This document shows positions 26,789 to 36,457 of a stretch of DNA of 64,000 bases, piece by piece. Source of the stretch: Bacteroidia bacterium (lineage in GTDB: Bacteria; Bacteroidota; Bacteroidia; Flavobacteriales; Schleiferiaceae); contig JAUHWL010000010.1 in the NCBI GenBank assembly GCA_030424545.1, forward strand, positions 42,168-106,167, given 5' to 3'. The notes beneath the pieces were generated by a model. It did not search any database. It saw only the letters and a list, made by a program, of their open reading frames with translations, and was not told where the DNA came from. Both the position numbers and the translations under genes were made by a program. Positions within the stretch are counted from its first letter, which is position 1, and each line of letters starts with the position of its first letter.

Positions 26789-26817
26789 AACCTCGCTATA
26801 AGTAGCGAGGTTTTTTT
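26789..26817 (+). terminator. Rho-independent terminator after acyl-CoA dehydrogenase
   Basis: The stem AACCTCGCTA/TAGCGAGGTT (26789-26798 with 26803-26812) has a TAAG loop and a run of seven T. It can serve both the ACAD gene and the convergent lipoprotein gene. Confidence 0.88.
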
Positions 26818-26832
26818 ATGCATTAAAAGATT

Positions 26833-27273
26833 TTAATTTACAATCTGAATCACATTGTTTCCATCAAATTGAGTATTGTAAAATCTCAATTGTTCAGATG
26901 ATGCATCTATCGGTAAACCATCAAACATCAAATATTGATGTCCCGTGCAAGGACATTCTAAATAAATATCGTTCACTACTTTTAAAGTGCCGCAAGCATC
27001 TGCAAAGTGAAGCGGACAAGCTCTTTCATACCCCACAAAATCATCCGATTGAAAATTAAAATATCTGCGGTAAACCACAAGACCTTTGTATCCACCTTGA
27101 TTGTAAATCCAGCCACCTTGTACTTGTAAGTTAAAACTAGAAGGATTGTTCAAATAGATAAACTCATTTACCGCAACGTTGGGTATTAGAGAGCTATTTG
27201 AATTCTTTTTGCAACCTGTATAGGCAACCAGCAGCAAAATTAGTGTCAATATGTAAGATTGGGATCTAAACAT
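26833..27273 (-). CDS. Small lipoprotein with Rieske-like ferredoxin fold (atypical ligands)
   Basis: The product is 146 aa. The signal ends in a lipobox (LLLVAYTGC, Cys21), so it should be lipidated and face the periplasm or outer membrane. Residues about 30-146 resemble the Rieske domain: NVAVNEFIYLNNPS, then ERACPLHFADACGTL and DIYLECPCTGHQYLMFDG, ending in a beta strand NNVIQIVN. The two ligand loops are CPLH and CPCTGH. The second fits C-x2-H, but the first is C-x2-H rather than the canonical C-x-H. Related Bacteroidota lipoproteins have lost ligands. Whether a 2Fe-2S cluster binds is uncertain, and no redox partner is adjacent. Confidence 0.7.
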   Translation of the reverse strand: MFRSQSYILTLILLLVAYTGCKKNSNSSLIPNVAVNEFIYLNNPSSFNLQVQGGWIYNQGGYKGLVVYRRYFNFQSDDFVGYERACPLHFADACGTLKVVNDIYLECPCTGHQYLMFDGLPIDASSEQLRFYNTQFDGNNVIQIVN

Positions 27274-27491
27274 GAAATGCGAAAGTATGAACGAAAAAAT
27301 TAATAATTTATTTATTAGAGGAGACCCAACTTGCCGTTTTTTGCTGATTTAATAGAGGGTGTGTTAACGAAATGTTAACTAATGCGCTTAAAATCAGTCG
27401 GTTTTAATTCAGTGATTATTAGCAGCGGATTGTTAAATTGCTGAGCTCAAATTTCTTCGTTAAAGAAGTAGTTTGTTTTTTAAAACTCACT

Positions 27492-27520
27492 TTTGTGGGT
27501 TGTAAAACTTGTTATATTTA
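27492..27520 (+). promoter_or_regulatory. Promoter of the TonB-receptor/PorV operon
   Basis: TTTG at 27492-27495 and TATATTTA at 27513-27520 (7 of 8) are spaced by 17 nt, about 45 nt before the ATG. The rest of the 290-nt spacer (27274-27563) shows no other feature. Confidence 0.45.
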
Positions 27521-27563
27521 CACCCATTGTTAAAATTAAGTACGATATAAATACGTGCCGTAT

Positions 27564-30500
27564 ATGATTAAAAAACTACTTACCCTATTTTTTGTGTTTG
27601 GACTGCTTGCCGTAAATGCGCAAACACGCCCGGGGTCGCTAAAAGGAACGGTTAAAGACCAAGGAACAGGAGAGACTATACCATTTGCAAGTCTTGTGTT
27701 AAAACAAGGAGGCGTAATTGTAGGAAGTGCATCCTCGGATATGGATGGAAATTTCAATATCAATCCTTTGGATCCAGGAACATATACCGTAGAGTGTTCT
27801 TCTCTTGGTTATGCAACTCTAAAAGTAAACAACATTCTAATTTCACCAGGCAGACCTAAGGTCTATGACTTTAATTTGCAAGAAGAGTCTCAAATGCTCA
27901 TGGAAGTTGAAGTTACGGCTGGAAATGAATTGATAGAGACGGGGAAAACAAACGCGGTTATCACTGCTGAAGATATTAAAGTATCTCCTTTTCGTGGAAT
28001 TGGGCAGCTTGCTGCACAAACACCAGGTGTATTCCAGTCTGATGATGGACAAGGAGTAAATATTAGAGGTGGTAGAAATAGCACCACAGTTTACTTTATT
28101 GATGGTGTAAAAGTACGTGGGGATGTTAACCTTCCGCGAGACGCCATTGCTCAAACAGAAGTTATTACAGGTGGTTTGCCTGCTAACTACGGTGATGCAA
28201 CAGGTGGTGTAATTAGTACTACTACTAAAGGTGCAACGCCATTTTATTTCGGTTCTGCAGAGCTTTTAAGTTCTTCGATGTTTGATAAATATCATTATAA
28301 TTTGGGTGCACTAACCCTAGGTGGGCCTATTTGGAGAAATAAGGAAGGCGAAGCTAAAGTTAGTTTCTTGTTTGCAGGAGAATTTCAATATGAAAAAGAT
28401 GCTGCACCAAGAGCATTAGATGTTTATAAAGTAAAAGATGATGTGTTAAGTGGATTAGAACAAAATCCTTTAACTCCTTCTAACGTAGGGCTTGGGGTTG
28501 TGAATTCAGCAGAATTCTTAACTGATAATGACTTAACAACACAAACCTACCGTGAAAACGTAGCAAGAAATCAAGTGAGATTAAATGGTAACGTAAAATT
28601 TGTTACAAGTAAGAATACTCAGTTGATGGTAGGTGGTAGATATAATTTCTCTAAAGGAAATAATTACAATCGTGGTGCTAGTTTAATGGATTACGCAAAC
28701 AACAGTGAGTCTGTTTCTACAGACTGGACTGTGTTGGCTAGGTTTACGCAACGATTTGGATCAGCTGGGGATTCTAGCGCTTCCTTGATATCAAATGCTT
28801 TTTATAGTATTCAATTAGATTATACTAGAAATAATAACGAAACGTACGATCCTAGATTTGGTGAAGATCTATTTAGCTACGGACACATTGGAAAATTCAC
28901 AACAACCCAAAGAAGATTTTACACGCCAGGGTCAGATACAATAACAGATGTAAATGATCCGAATTATGGTAAAATTCTTTCAGGTTGGACTCAGGCTGTA
29001 TGGCAAGATGTAGGTGTAGCATACACACCAGGAAGCGCCAACCCAATCCTTTCTAATTATACATCAAACTACTACAGTTTTGTAAATCAAAACTTGATTC
29101 AAAATACCGCACTAAGTTTAGAAAATATTAGAGCAGGTGGTGGTTTGTTAAACGGTGATGCACCTAGAAATATTTATGGTCTTTGGACAAACGTAGGAGC
29201 TAATTTGTCAGGTTATAACAAATCTCAAAACTCTCAATTTAGAGTTACAGCTAGCACTACTTTCGACATTAAAGACCACTCTTTAATAGTTGGTTTAGAG
29301 TATGAACAAAGAGTAGATAGAGGATATAGCGTTGGAGCGAACGGATTATGGACTCAAATGAGATTGCTTCAGAATGATGCTATTAGAGAATTAGATACAA
29401 GAAATCCAATTGCAGTATATGATGATTTTGGAGTGTTTCAAGATACTTTAAATTACAACAGACTATTTGATGCGGATAAGCCAAGAACATTTGATAGAAA
29501 TGTTAGAATTAAACTTGGACTTGACCCAGATGGGACAGATTGGTTAGATATAGATAGCTACGACCCAGGATTTTTTAGCTTGGATATGTTTAGCGCAAAT
29601 GAATTGTTGAATGTAGGTGGTACGCAATATGTACAGTATAATGGTTATGACTATACTGGGAATATTTTAAAATCTAACCCAAGTCTTGCCGATTTTTATG
29701 CTGAAGATGCAAACGGACAATCACAAAGATTAGTTGGTGCGTTTCAACCAATATATTTAGCAGGTTATATACAAGATCAATTTACATTTAATGATTTGTT
29801 CTTTAACATCGGGGTTCGTTTTGACAGATTTGATGCAAATCAATCAGTGTTAAAAGATCCTTATGTGTTATACCCAACCTATACTGTTGGAGATCTTAGT
29901 GGAACTTCACTGTCTGGAGTTGAAGTTCCGGCTGGTATTGGCGATAATTACGTTGTTTATGTTGACGATCAAGAAAATCCAACAAAAATTGTGGGTTACC
30001 GTGATGGTAGTACTTGGTATGATGCTAATGGTATTGAAGAAGCTAATCCAAAAAACATTGCAGATCAATCAGGTGGTATTAAGCCTTACTTAAAAAAGCC
30101 AAAAGTTGAAGATCAAACATTAGCGGTTACGTACAATGAGTCATTTGTAGATTATGATCCTAAATGGACAATTTCTCCTCGCGTGTCATTCCAGTTTCCA
30201 ATATCTGATGAAGCTGAATTTTTTGCACACTATGATTTATTAGTACAAAGACCAGATCCAGGATTAAACAGATTTGATCCTATAGCTTATTTACAATTAG
30301 AAAATGGCGTTGGTTCTTTCTTGGCTAATCCAGACTTAAAACCACAAAAAACTACAGATTATGAAATTGGTTTCCGTCAAAAATTAAGCAAAAACTCAGC
30401 ACTTAAAATCTCTGCATTCTATCGCGAATTAAGAGATATGATGCAATCGGTTTCATTAAACGAGGCATACCCAAGAACGTACACAACCTATGGTAACCAA

Positions 30501-31223
30501 GATTTTGGAACTGTAAAAGGATTTACGTTTAGCTATGATTTAAGACGTACCAAAAATTTAAGATTAAACGCCAACTACACCCTTCAGTTTGCTGATGGTT
30601 CTGGTTCAGGTCCGAACTCTGGTGCGGCTATTGCACGTTCTGGTCAGCCTAACTTGCGTTACATCTTACCGTTAGATTATGATTCTCGTCACCAAATTTC
30701 GGTAACTGTAGATTACAGATACGGTTCTGGTGAAAACTATGATGGACCTGTATGGTGGGACAAAAGAGTGTTGGAGAATTTTGGGGTAAACTTTGTCGTT
30801 AACGGAAACTCTGGAACTCCATATACAAGAAGAGTTCAAGCTTATTCTTTAACCGCAGGTGCAACATCAGTGCCAATTACCGGACAAGTAAATGGTTCTA
30901 GATTACCATGGCAAATGCGTGTTGATATGACCATAAATAAAGTATTTGATTACAAATACGGTTCAGAGAAGAAAAAGAACGGAACTATAGAAGTGTACTT
31001 ACAAGCACTGAATTTATTTGATGCATTAAATGTTTTAAACGTTTATGCATATACAGGATCTCCTGAAGATGATGGTTATTTGTCTTCACCTCAAGGTATT
31101 AACTCGGTCTCATTTCAAACAGATGCCCAATCTTATGCAGACCTTTATAATGTAAGCATGGCTAACCCTGGTAATTATACATTGCCACGGAGATTGAGAT
31201 TAGGAGTGCGAATAGGATTTTAA
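27564..31223 (+). CDS. TonB-dependent receptor with N-terminal carboxypeptidase-regulatory-like domain
   Basis: From ATG 27564 the product is 1219 aa; the frame also opens at GTG 27555, but the ATG gives a proper signal peptide (MIKKLLTLFFVFGLLAVNAQ). Residues about 22-110 are a CarboxypepD_reg beta-sandwich (GSLKGTVKDQGTGETIPFAS). The plug domain contains GIGQLAAQTPGVFQSDDGQG, VNIRGGRNSTTVYFIDGV and GGLPANYGDATGGVIS. The rest is a 22-strand barrel ending in RRLRLGVRIGF. It lies 23 nt before a giant secreted protein and then a PorV-like barrel. It is not a SusC: no SusD partner is present. Confidence 0.9.
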   Translation: MIKKLLTLFFVFGLLAVNAQTRPGSLKGTVKDQGTGETIPFASLVLKQGGVIVGSASSDMDGNFNINPLDPGTYTVECSSLGYATLKVNNILISPGRPKVYDFNLQEESQMLMEVEVTAGNELIETGKTNAVITAEDIKVSPFRGIGQLAAQTPGVFQSDDGQGVNIRGGRNSTTVYFIDGVKVRGDVNLPRDAIAQTEVITGGLPANYGDATGGVISTTTKGATPFYFGSAELLSSSMFDKYHYNLGALTLGGPIWRNKEGEAKVSFLFAGEFQYEKDAAPRALDVYKVKDDVLSGLEQNPLTPSNVGLGVVNSAEFLTDNDLTTQTYRENVARNQVRLNGNVKFVTSKNTQLMVGGRYNFSKGNNYNRGASLMDYANNSESVSTDWTVLARFTQRFGSAGDSSASLISNAFYSIQLDYTRNNNETYDPRFGEDLFSYGHIGKFTTTQRRFYTPGSDTITDVNDPNYGKILSGWTQAVWQDVGVAYTPGSANPILSNYTSNYYSFVNQNLIQNTALSLENIRAGGGLLNGDAPRNIYGLWTNVGANLSGYNKSQNSQFRVTASTTFDIKDHSLIVGLEYEQRVDRGYSVGANGLWTQMRLLQNDAIRELDTRNPIAVYDDFGVFQDTLNYNRLFDADKPRTFDRNVRIKLGLDPDGTDWLDIDSYDPGFFSLDMFSANELLNVGGTQYVQYNGYDYTGNILKSNPSLADFYAEDANGQSQRLVGAFQPIYLAGYIQDQFTFNDLFFNIGVRFDRFDANQSVLKDPYVLYPTYTVGDLSGTSLSGVEVPAGIGDNYVVYVDDQENPTKIVGYRDGSTWYDANGIEEANPKNIADQSGGIKPYLKKPKVEDQTLAVTYNESFVDYDPKWTISPRVSFQFPISDEAEFFAHYDLLVQRPDPGLNRFDPIAYLQLENGVGSFLANPDLKPQKTTDYEIGFRQKLSKNSALKISAFYRELRDMMQSVSLNEAYPRTYTTYGNQDFGTVKGFTFSYDLRRTKNLRLNANYTLQFADGSGSGPNSGAAIARSGQPNLRYILPLDYDSRHQISVTVDYRYGSGENYDGPVWWDKRVLENFGVNFVVNGNSGTPYTRRVQAYSLTAGATSVPITGQVNGSRLPWQMRVDMTINKVFDYKYGSEKKKNGTIEVYLQALNLFDALNVLNVYAYTGSPEDDGYLSSPQGINSVSFQTDAQSYADLYNVSMANPGNYTLPRRLRLGVRIGF

Positions 31224-31246
31224 TTAAATAAAAGAAACAGACAGAT

Positions 31247-34200
31247 ATGAAGCGTATCTTCTATACAATAACAGGTATAGTTTTATTAGCAAACTTCGGT
31301 TTAGCGAAGGAAATACCTTATTTACCAAAACCATCGGGAAATTTAAACCCGAGCGGCAATAGCTCCGTTCTTAAGACTGTAGAAGAACTTTGTCAGCCGT
31401 CAAAATCACAAAGTGATTTAAATATTAATAACGTTAGAACAACCATGCTTGGTGGTGGTGATATGTGGTGGGATTTAAATACCGCTAGATATGAAGTTCC
31501 TAAAGGAAGTAACAAGCATTCTATGTTTGCTGGTGCCCTTTGGCTTGGTGGTGTTGATGAAGGAAATCAACTTAAATTGGCTGCAATGACTTACCGTCAA
31601 GGTGGAAATGATTATTGGCCTGGACCATTAAGTACTGATGGAAATGCAAGCACATCAAAAGAAACATGTGATAAATATGATCGCCATTGGATTATTTATA
31701 GAGAAGAAGTAGAGCTACATAAAGCTTGGATTGAATGTAGAGATGATCCAAATTGTGACGATGGAAAACTTTTCCCAGGATATTCTAGTGAAATTCCAAA
31801 ATCTATTTTAGAATGGCCAGGTAATGGGGTAGATGGTGATTTGCCTTATGATTTAGCACCTTATTATGATGCAGATCAAGATGGTGTATATGATCCTTTA
31901 TATGATTATCCAGATTACGGTATAGGTCTTCCATCAAATGCATGTAAGAAAAAAGATACCGATATTTTATACGGAGACCAAACTATTTGGTGGGTTTATA
32001 ATGATCGTGGAAACATCCATAGTGAATCTGAAGCTTCGGCTTTAGGGTTTGAAATTCGGGCACAAGCATTCGCATTTGCAACGAATGACGAGGTGAATAA
32101 CATGACATTTAATAACTATAGAATCCTTAATAAATCTACGTTTAGATTAACCAATACATATTTTAGTACATGGTTTGATCCGGATTTAGGAAATGCACAG
32201 GATGACATTATTGGATGTGATATCGCTAGAGGTTTAGGATATTGCTACAATGGTGATAATGATGACCAAGGAGCACTTGGATATGGTTTAAACCCTCCAG
32301 CAATTGGATTTGACTTCTTTCAAGGTCCTTTTGCAGATTATTTTGATGGCTTAGACAATGACCGCGATGGTTGTGTTGATGGTGTTAGAAATGAAGAAGG
32401 AATTTGCGATGCAGAAGATCCTGCTCTTGGTATTAATGAGCGCATCATTATGAGTCAATTTATGTATTACAACAATACATCTAACTCAGTTAGTGGTAAC
32501 CCTGCTAATGCTACTGAATTTTACAATTATATGCGTGCAAGATGGAGAAATGGTTTCCCTCTTGTGGTAGACGATCCAAGTGGTCCTGGAAATATTTCTA
32601 ACGGAGATGGATATCGCCCAGATGGTACAGGAACTGTTACACGTTACGCTTATCCTGGTAATAGCTATGATACAACTGGCGCATATGCACCTTTAGCACC
32701 TGTAAATTGGTTTGAATCTCCAGCAAACTTGCAAGACAAACGTGGTTTACATAGTGCAGGACCATTCTCATTGGCTCCTGGAGCGCTTAACTTTATTACA
32801 GTTGGAGCTGTTTGGGAAAGAGACCTCATCAACAATGATTTATTTGCATCGGTAGAAAAGGTAATTGTTGCAGATGATAAGGCACAAAAATTATTTGATA
32901 ATTGTTTCCAAGTATTGAATGGTCCAGATGCACCAGATATAACTATTCAAGAATTAAATAGAGAGTTGATATTGCAATTAAGCTACCGCTCTTCTAGTAA
33001 TAACTACAAATTCCAGTATCGAGAACGTGATCCTATTATCACTGTAGATCCAGGAGAAATAGATTCAGTTTTGGCTGAAAACCCAGATTATTTTCATTTT
33101 GTGTTTGAAGGATTTCAAATATTCCAATTGGCAAATAGCGATGTGAGTATTTCAGATATATATGACCCAACACAAGCAAGGCTTGTTGCTCAATGTGATG
33201 TTAATAATGATTACACACAGCTAATAAACTGGAACGTTGATCCAAATCTTAACCAGTTGGTTCCTCAAGATATGACACTTGAAAGTAATAATGATGGAAT
33301 CTTTATGAGTTTTAGATTTACAGAAGATGCTTTTGCAACAGATAACAGAGCTTTTGTAAACCATAAAGAATACTATTATACGGTGTTGGCTTATGGTGTA
33401 AATCAATACGAAGTATTTGATCCTACAACATCTCCGAACGGTCAACGTTTACCTTTCTTAGCTGGTCGTAGAAATATCTTAACTGTTGGAGGTATTCCTC
33501 ATATGGTTGAATCAGAAAAAGGTGGTACAAACCAATCAGCTAATTATGGCGATGGTCCTGAAATAACACGTTTAGAAGGTTCAGGTAATGGTGGAGATGT
33601 TACAAACTTACTTCCAGAAGTTGAAGAGAGAATCTTAACAGAATTTTCAGTGGATAACCCAACCTACCAAGGTGGAGCCGGTCCAGTAAATGTTAAGGTT
33701 GTTGATCCTCTTGCCGTTCCTAACGGAAATTATACCATCTCATTCACATCATCTACCAATAAATCGAAGTGGATTATTAAGGATGATTTAGGAGTAGAAA
33801 TTGCATCTTCAGATACAACACTAGAATTTTTTAATGAGCAGATTATTCCTGAGTTAGGTTTATCAGTAACCATAGAGCAACCTTTAGCACCTGGAGGAGA
33901 CGATGATGGAGTTAGGCAGAATGGTGTTTTACCAAGTGCATTAATCTACGATGATCCTTCAGAAGCTTGGTGGCAAGGTGTATCAGATGATAAAAGCTAT
34001 ACTCCGTTCAATTGGATTTTAGCAGGAGCAAATGATAACGCAACTGCACCTCCTGCAGAATGGTATCCAGACTACCCTGGTGATGTACAAGGGTTTTTCG
34101 AAGAGATTTTAGATGGAACTTGGGGGCCTGCTGCGTATGCAAGTGCATTAGAACGTACCGAGTATCCAACGGGTACAGTTTATGGCTTAGGCCCTGTTCC

Positions 34201-35278
34201 ACCTGGTATAATTTCACCAAACGCTGTGGCTGAGGCACATTCTGTTGACGTTGTAATAACCAAAGACCCAACGAAATGGACAAGAGTTCCTGTGTTGGAG
34301 TTAAGTGAAGATCCTGATTTGGCTGAAGGTAATTCGAGCAAATTAGCGATGAGAAATGATACTTCTCAAATAATTCAAAACGGAAAATTGGTTCCAGATC
34401 CGAATATGGAGTTTGGTTGGAGTTATTTCCCTGGTTATGCAATTGATGTTGAAACAGGACAACGTTTGAATATGGCATTTGGAGAGAACTCTTGGCTGGT
34501 TGCTCAGAATGGTAACGACATGAGATGGAATCCAACCTCTGTTGCAACCATAGTACCGGCTGATAATATTACTGGGGGCTATGTATTTGGTGGGCAACAT
34601 AACATTTATGTTTTTGCACCAAGACGTAAACAAGGTTTAGCATCTGTTGATAATTCATATAAAGGAGATAATCCTGCAGATAACCCGTTGTATGATGACA
34701 TTAAAAACCTTGGTTCTAGCGGACTATCAAGAGGTAAATTCTGGGGAACCAATATGTGGGTTTCAATGCCATTGCTTCGTGATGGATTAAGCTTTGATCC
34801 TTATACTGATTTGCCAACAACAGCAAGGTTCCAAATTAGAATGGTACAGCCATATGCTAAAAAAGTGGCTTCTCCATCTCCAAACAACGGAAACCCTATG
34901 TTTGGCTTTAGTACTGGAAATATTGCAACATCTGTGATGCAGCAAAGTATTGCTTCAAGTGCATTAGATAATATTAAGGCGGTACCAAATCCGTATTATG
35001 GTTTCTCTAAGTATGAAACATCACAATTAGATAATAAAATCAAGCTCACAAATCTTCCAGAAAGATGTGTTATTTCTATCTATAGCACCAGTGGTGGATT
35101 AGTTCGTCAGATTAAAAAAGACAATTCGGATACATATATCGAATGGGATTTAAAAAATCAGTTTAATGTACCTATCTCTAGTGGTATCTATATTATACAC
35201 ATAGATGCAGAAAATATTGGAGAAAAAGTAATTAAATGGTTTGGTGCGTTACGTCCGGTTGATTTGAATTCATTCTAA
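31247..35278 (+). CDS. Large secreted protein with Asp-rich calcium-type motifs and C-terminal FlgD/T9SS-like tail
   Basis: The 1343-aa product has a signal peptide (about residues 1-20). I recognise no catalytic domain. Acidic DxDxDG-type motifs occur (YYDADQDGVYDPLYDYPDYG; GLDNDRDGCVDGVRNEEGIC), resembling calcium-binding thrombospondin-3 or EF-like loops. Cys residues are few. The last about 90 residues (IKAVPNPYYGFSKYET..., CVISIYSTSGGLVRQI, NVPISSGIYIIHI) form a FlgD-like/Por-type domain. It lies between the TonB receptor (23 nt) and a PorV-like protein (27 nt). T9SS export is likely but the tail is atypical. Confidence 0.72.
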   Translation: MKRIFYTITGIVLLANFGLAKEIPYLPKPSGNLNPSGNSSVLKTVEELCQPSKSQSDLNINNVRTTMLGGGDMWWDLNTARYEVPKGSNKHSMFAGALWLGGVDEGNQLKLAAMTYRQGGNDYWPGPLSTDGNASTSKETCDKYDRHWIIYREEVELHKAWIECRDDPNCDDGKLFPGYSSEIPKSILEWPGNGVDGDLPYDLAPYYDADQDGVYDPLYDYPDYGIGLPSNACKKKDTDILYGDQTIWWVYNDRGNIHSESEASALGFEIRAQAFAFATNDEVNNMTFNNYRILNKSTFRLTNTYFSTWFDPDLGNAQDDIIGCDIARGLGYCYNGDNDDQGALGYGLNPPAIGFDFFQGPFADYFDGLDNDRDGCVDGVRNEEGICDAEDPALGINERIIMSQFMYYNNTSNSVSGNPANATEFYNYMRARWRNGFPLVVDDPSGPGNISNGDGYRPDGTGTVTRYAYPGNSYDTTGAYAPLAPVNWFESPANLQDKRGLHSAGPFSLAPGALNFITVGAVWERDLINNDLFASVEKVIVADDKAQKLFDNCFQVLNGPDAPDITIQELNRELILQLSYRSSSNNYKFQYRERDPIITVDPGEIDSVLAENPDYFHFVFEGFQIFQLANSDVSISDIYDPTQARLVAQCDVNNDYTQLINWNVDPNLNQLVPQDMTLESNNDGIFMSFRFTEDAFATDNRAFVNHKEYYYTVLAYGVNQYEVFDPTTSPNGQRLPFLAGRRNILTVGGIPHMVESEKGGTNQSANYGDGPEITRLEGSGNGGDVTNLLPEVEERILTEFSVDNPTYQGGAGPVNVKVVDPLAVPNGNYTISFTSSTNKSKWIIKDDLGVEIASSDTTLEFFNEQIIPELGLSVTIEQPLAPGGDDDGVRQNGVLPSALIYDDPSEAWWQGVSDDKSYTPFNWILAGANDNATAPPAEWYPDYPGDVQGFFEEILDGTWGPAAYASALERTEYPTGTVYGLGPVPPGIISPNAVAEAHSVDVVITKDPTKWTRVPVLELSEDPDLAEGNSSKLAMRNDTSQIIQNGKLVPDPNMEFGWSYFPGYAIDVETGQRLNMAFGENSWLVAQNGNDMRWNPTSVATIVPADNITGGYVFGGQHNIYVFAPRRKQGLASVDNSYKGDNPADNPLYDDIKNLGSSGLSRGKFWGTNMWVSMPLLRDGLSFDPYTDLPTTARFQIRMVQPYAKKVASPSPNNGNPMFGFSTGNIATSVMQQSIASSALDNIKAVPNPYYGFSKYETSQLDNKIKLTNLPERCVISIYSTSGGLVRQIKKDNSDTYIEWDLKNQFNVPISSGIYIIHIDAENIGEKVIKWFGALRPVDLNSF

Positions 35279-35305
35279 GAATAAGAGCAAGAAAGAGAAG
35301 AGCAT

Positions 35306-36361
35306 ATGAAAAAACTTCTAAATAGAGTATTAAGCATTGCCATATTGGCTGGTACTGCAACATCAGCTTGGGCAGGCAATCCTCAACGTGCTGGTTCTGC
35401 TGGTGCTTCAGAATTGTTAATAAATCCATTTACTAGATCTAGTGGATGGGCAGATGTTAATGTTGGAGCTGTTAAAGGATTAGAAAGTACGTATATGAAT
35501 GTGGCCGGTTTGGCTCACACGAATAAGACAGAAATTATTTTTTCTAATACCCAATGGCTTGTTAATTCTGGTATATCTATAAATAACTTTGGATTAGCAC
35601 AGCGTGTAAGCCCTGGAGGAGTATTGGCTTTAAGCATTACTTCTTTTGACTATGGTGAATGGGAAATTACAACTACCGATCAGCCAGAAGGTACTGGTGG
35701 TACAATTTCTCCATCTACGTTAATTTTGGGCGTTGCCTATGCACAAAAGTTTACAGAGTCTATTTTTGGGGGTGTAAACATTAAGCTTTACAACAATAAC
35801 ATTACCAACTTAAACACCTCGGGTGTTTGTTTTGATGCTGGAGTTCAGTATTTAACGGGTAGTGCTAAAAAAGAGTGGAAGTTTGGTATCACCTTAAGAA
35901 ATATTGGCCCGGGTATTAGCTACAGCGGTGATGGTTTTGGAGTAGTATTACCTGTTCCTACTTATGGTACAACATACACCCAAACGTTCGAAAGCAGATC
36001 TGCTAGCTTTGAATTACCTGTGCAATTGTTGTTAGGTGCTTCATATGACTTGTATTTAAACGAAGAAAACAGATTAACGTTTGCCGCTAATTTTACTTCT
36101 AATTCTTTCGTAAACGATCAATATCAATTGGGTGTTGAATATGGTTTTAAAGAATTTTTTATGATTAGAGCAGGGTATAAGCTGCATGAAAATAGAGCAG
36201 ATCAAGAATCTACAACTGCAATAACTGGTTTTACTGGTGGTTTTTCTGTTGACATACCGTTGGGTAAAGGCAGCACAAACAAGTTTGGTGTAGATTACTC
36301 GTACAGAACTACAAATCCTTTTAATGGAGTACATAATGTTGGAGTGCGAATTACACTTTAA
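35306..36361 (+). CDS. PorV/PorQ family outer-membrane protein
   Basis: The product is 351 aa with signal peptide MKKLLNRVLSIAILAGTATS to about residue 23. The family hallmark follows: GNPQRAGSAGASELLINPFT, with STYMNVAGLAHTNKTEIIFS (the 'NPAgla' region) and a 14-strand FadL-like barrel ending in VHNVGVRITL. PorV and PorQ shuttle or attach T9SS cargo at the outer membrane. Here the neighbours (TonB receptor and giant secreted protein) suggest a dedicated partner rather than the general secretion component. It is the last gene of the three. Confidence 0.85.
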   Translation: MKKLLNRVLSIAILAGTATSAWAGNPQRAGSAGASELLINPFTRSSGWADVNVGAVKGLESTYMNVAGLAHTNKTEIIFSNTQWLVNSGISINNFGLAQRVSPGGVLALSITSFDYGEWEITTTDQPEGTGGTISPSTLILGVAYAQKFTESIFGGVNIKLYNNNITNLNTSGVCFDAGVQYLTGSAKKEWKFGITLRNIGPGISYSGDGFGVVLPVPTYGTTYTQTFESRSASFELPVQLLLGASYDLYLNEENRLTFAANFTSNSFVNDQYQLGVEYGFKEFFMIRAGYKLHENRADQESTTAITGFTGGFSVDIPLGKGSTNKFGVDYSYRTTNPFNGVHNVGVRITL

Positions 36362-36393
36362 TTAAGGAATTAGAGGCATTAGAATAGAATTTC

Positions 36394-36401
36394 TATTTTT
36401 G
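36394..36401 (+). promoter_or_regulatory. -7 promoter box (TATTTTTG) upstream of greA
   Basis: An 8-of-8 match to TAnnTTTG, 57 nt before the greA ATG. It lies in front of, not behind, the hairpin at 36411-36438. The -33 element is not evident. Confidence 0.4.
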
Positions 36402-36410
36402 CAACGTAGT

Positions 36411-36438
36411 AAATGAGACCATGAAAATGGTCTCATTT
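36411..36438 (+). terminator. Hairpin between porV-like gene and greA (terminator or attenuator)
   Basis: A perfect 12-bp stem (36411-36422 with 36427-36438) has a GAAA loop, then TAGTTT, a weak T-run. It may end the TonB/PorV transcript. Because a -7 box lies upstream of it, it may instead form part of the greA leader. Confidence 0.6.
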
Positions 36439-36457
36439 TAGTTTAAAAGATATAGAC

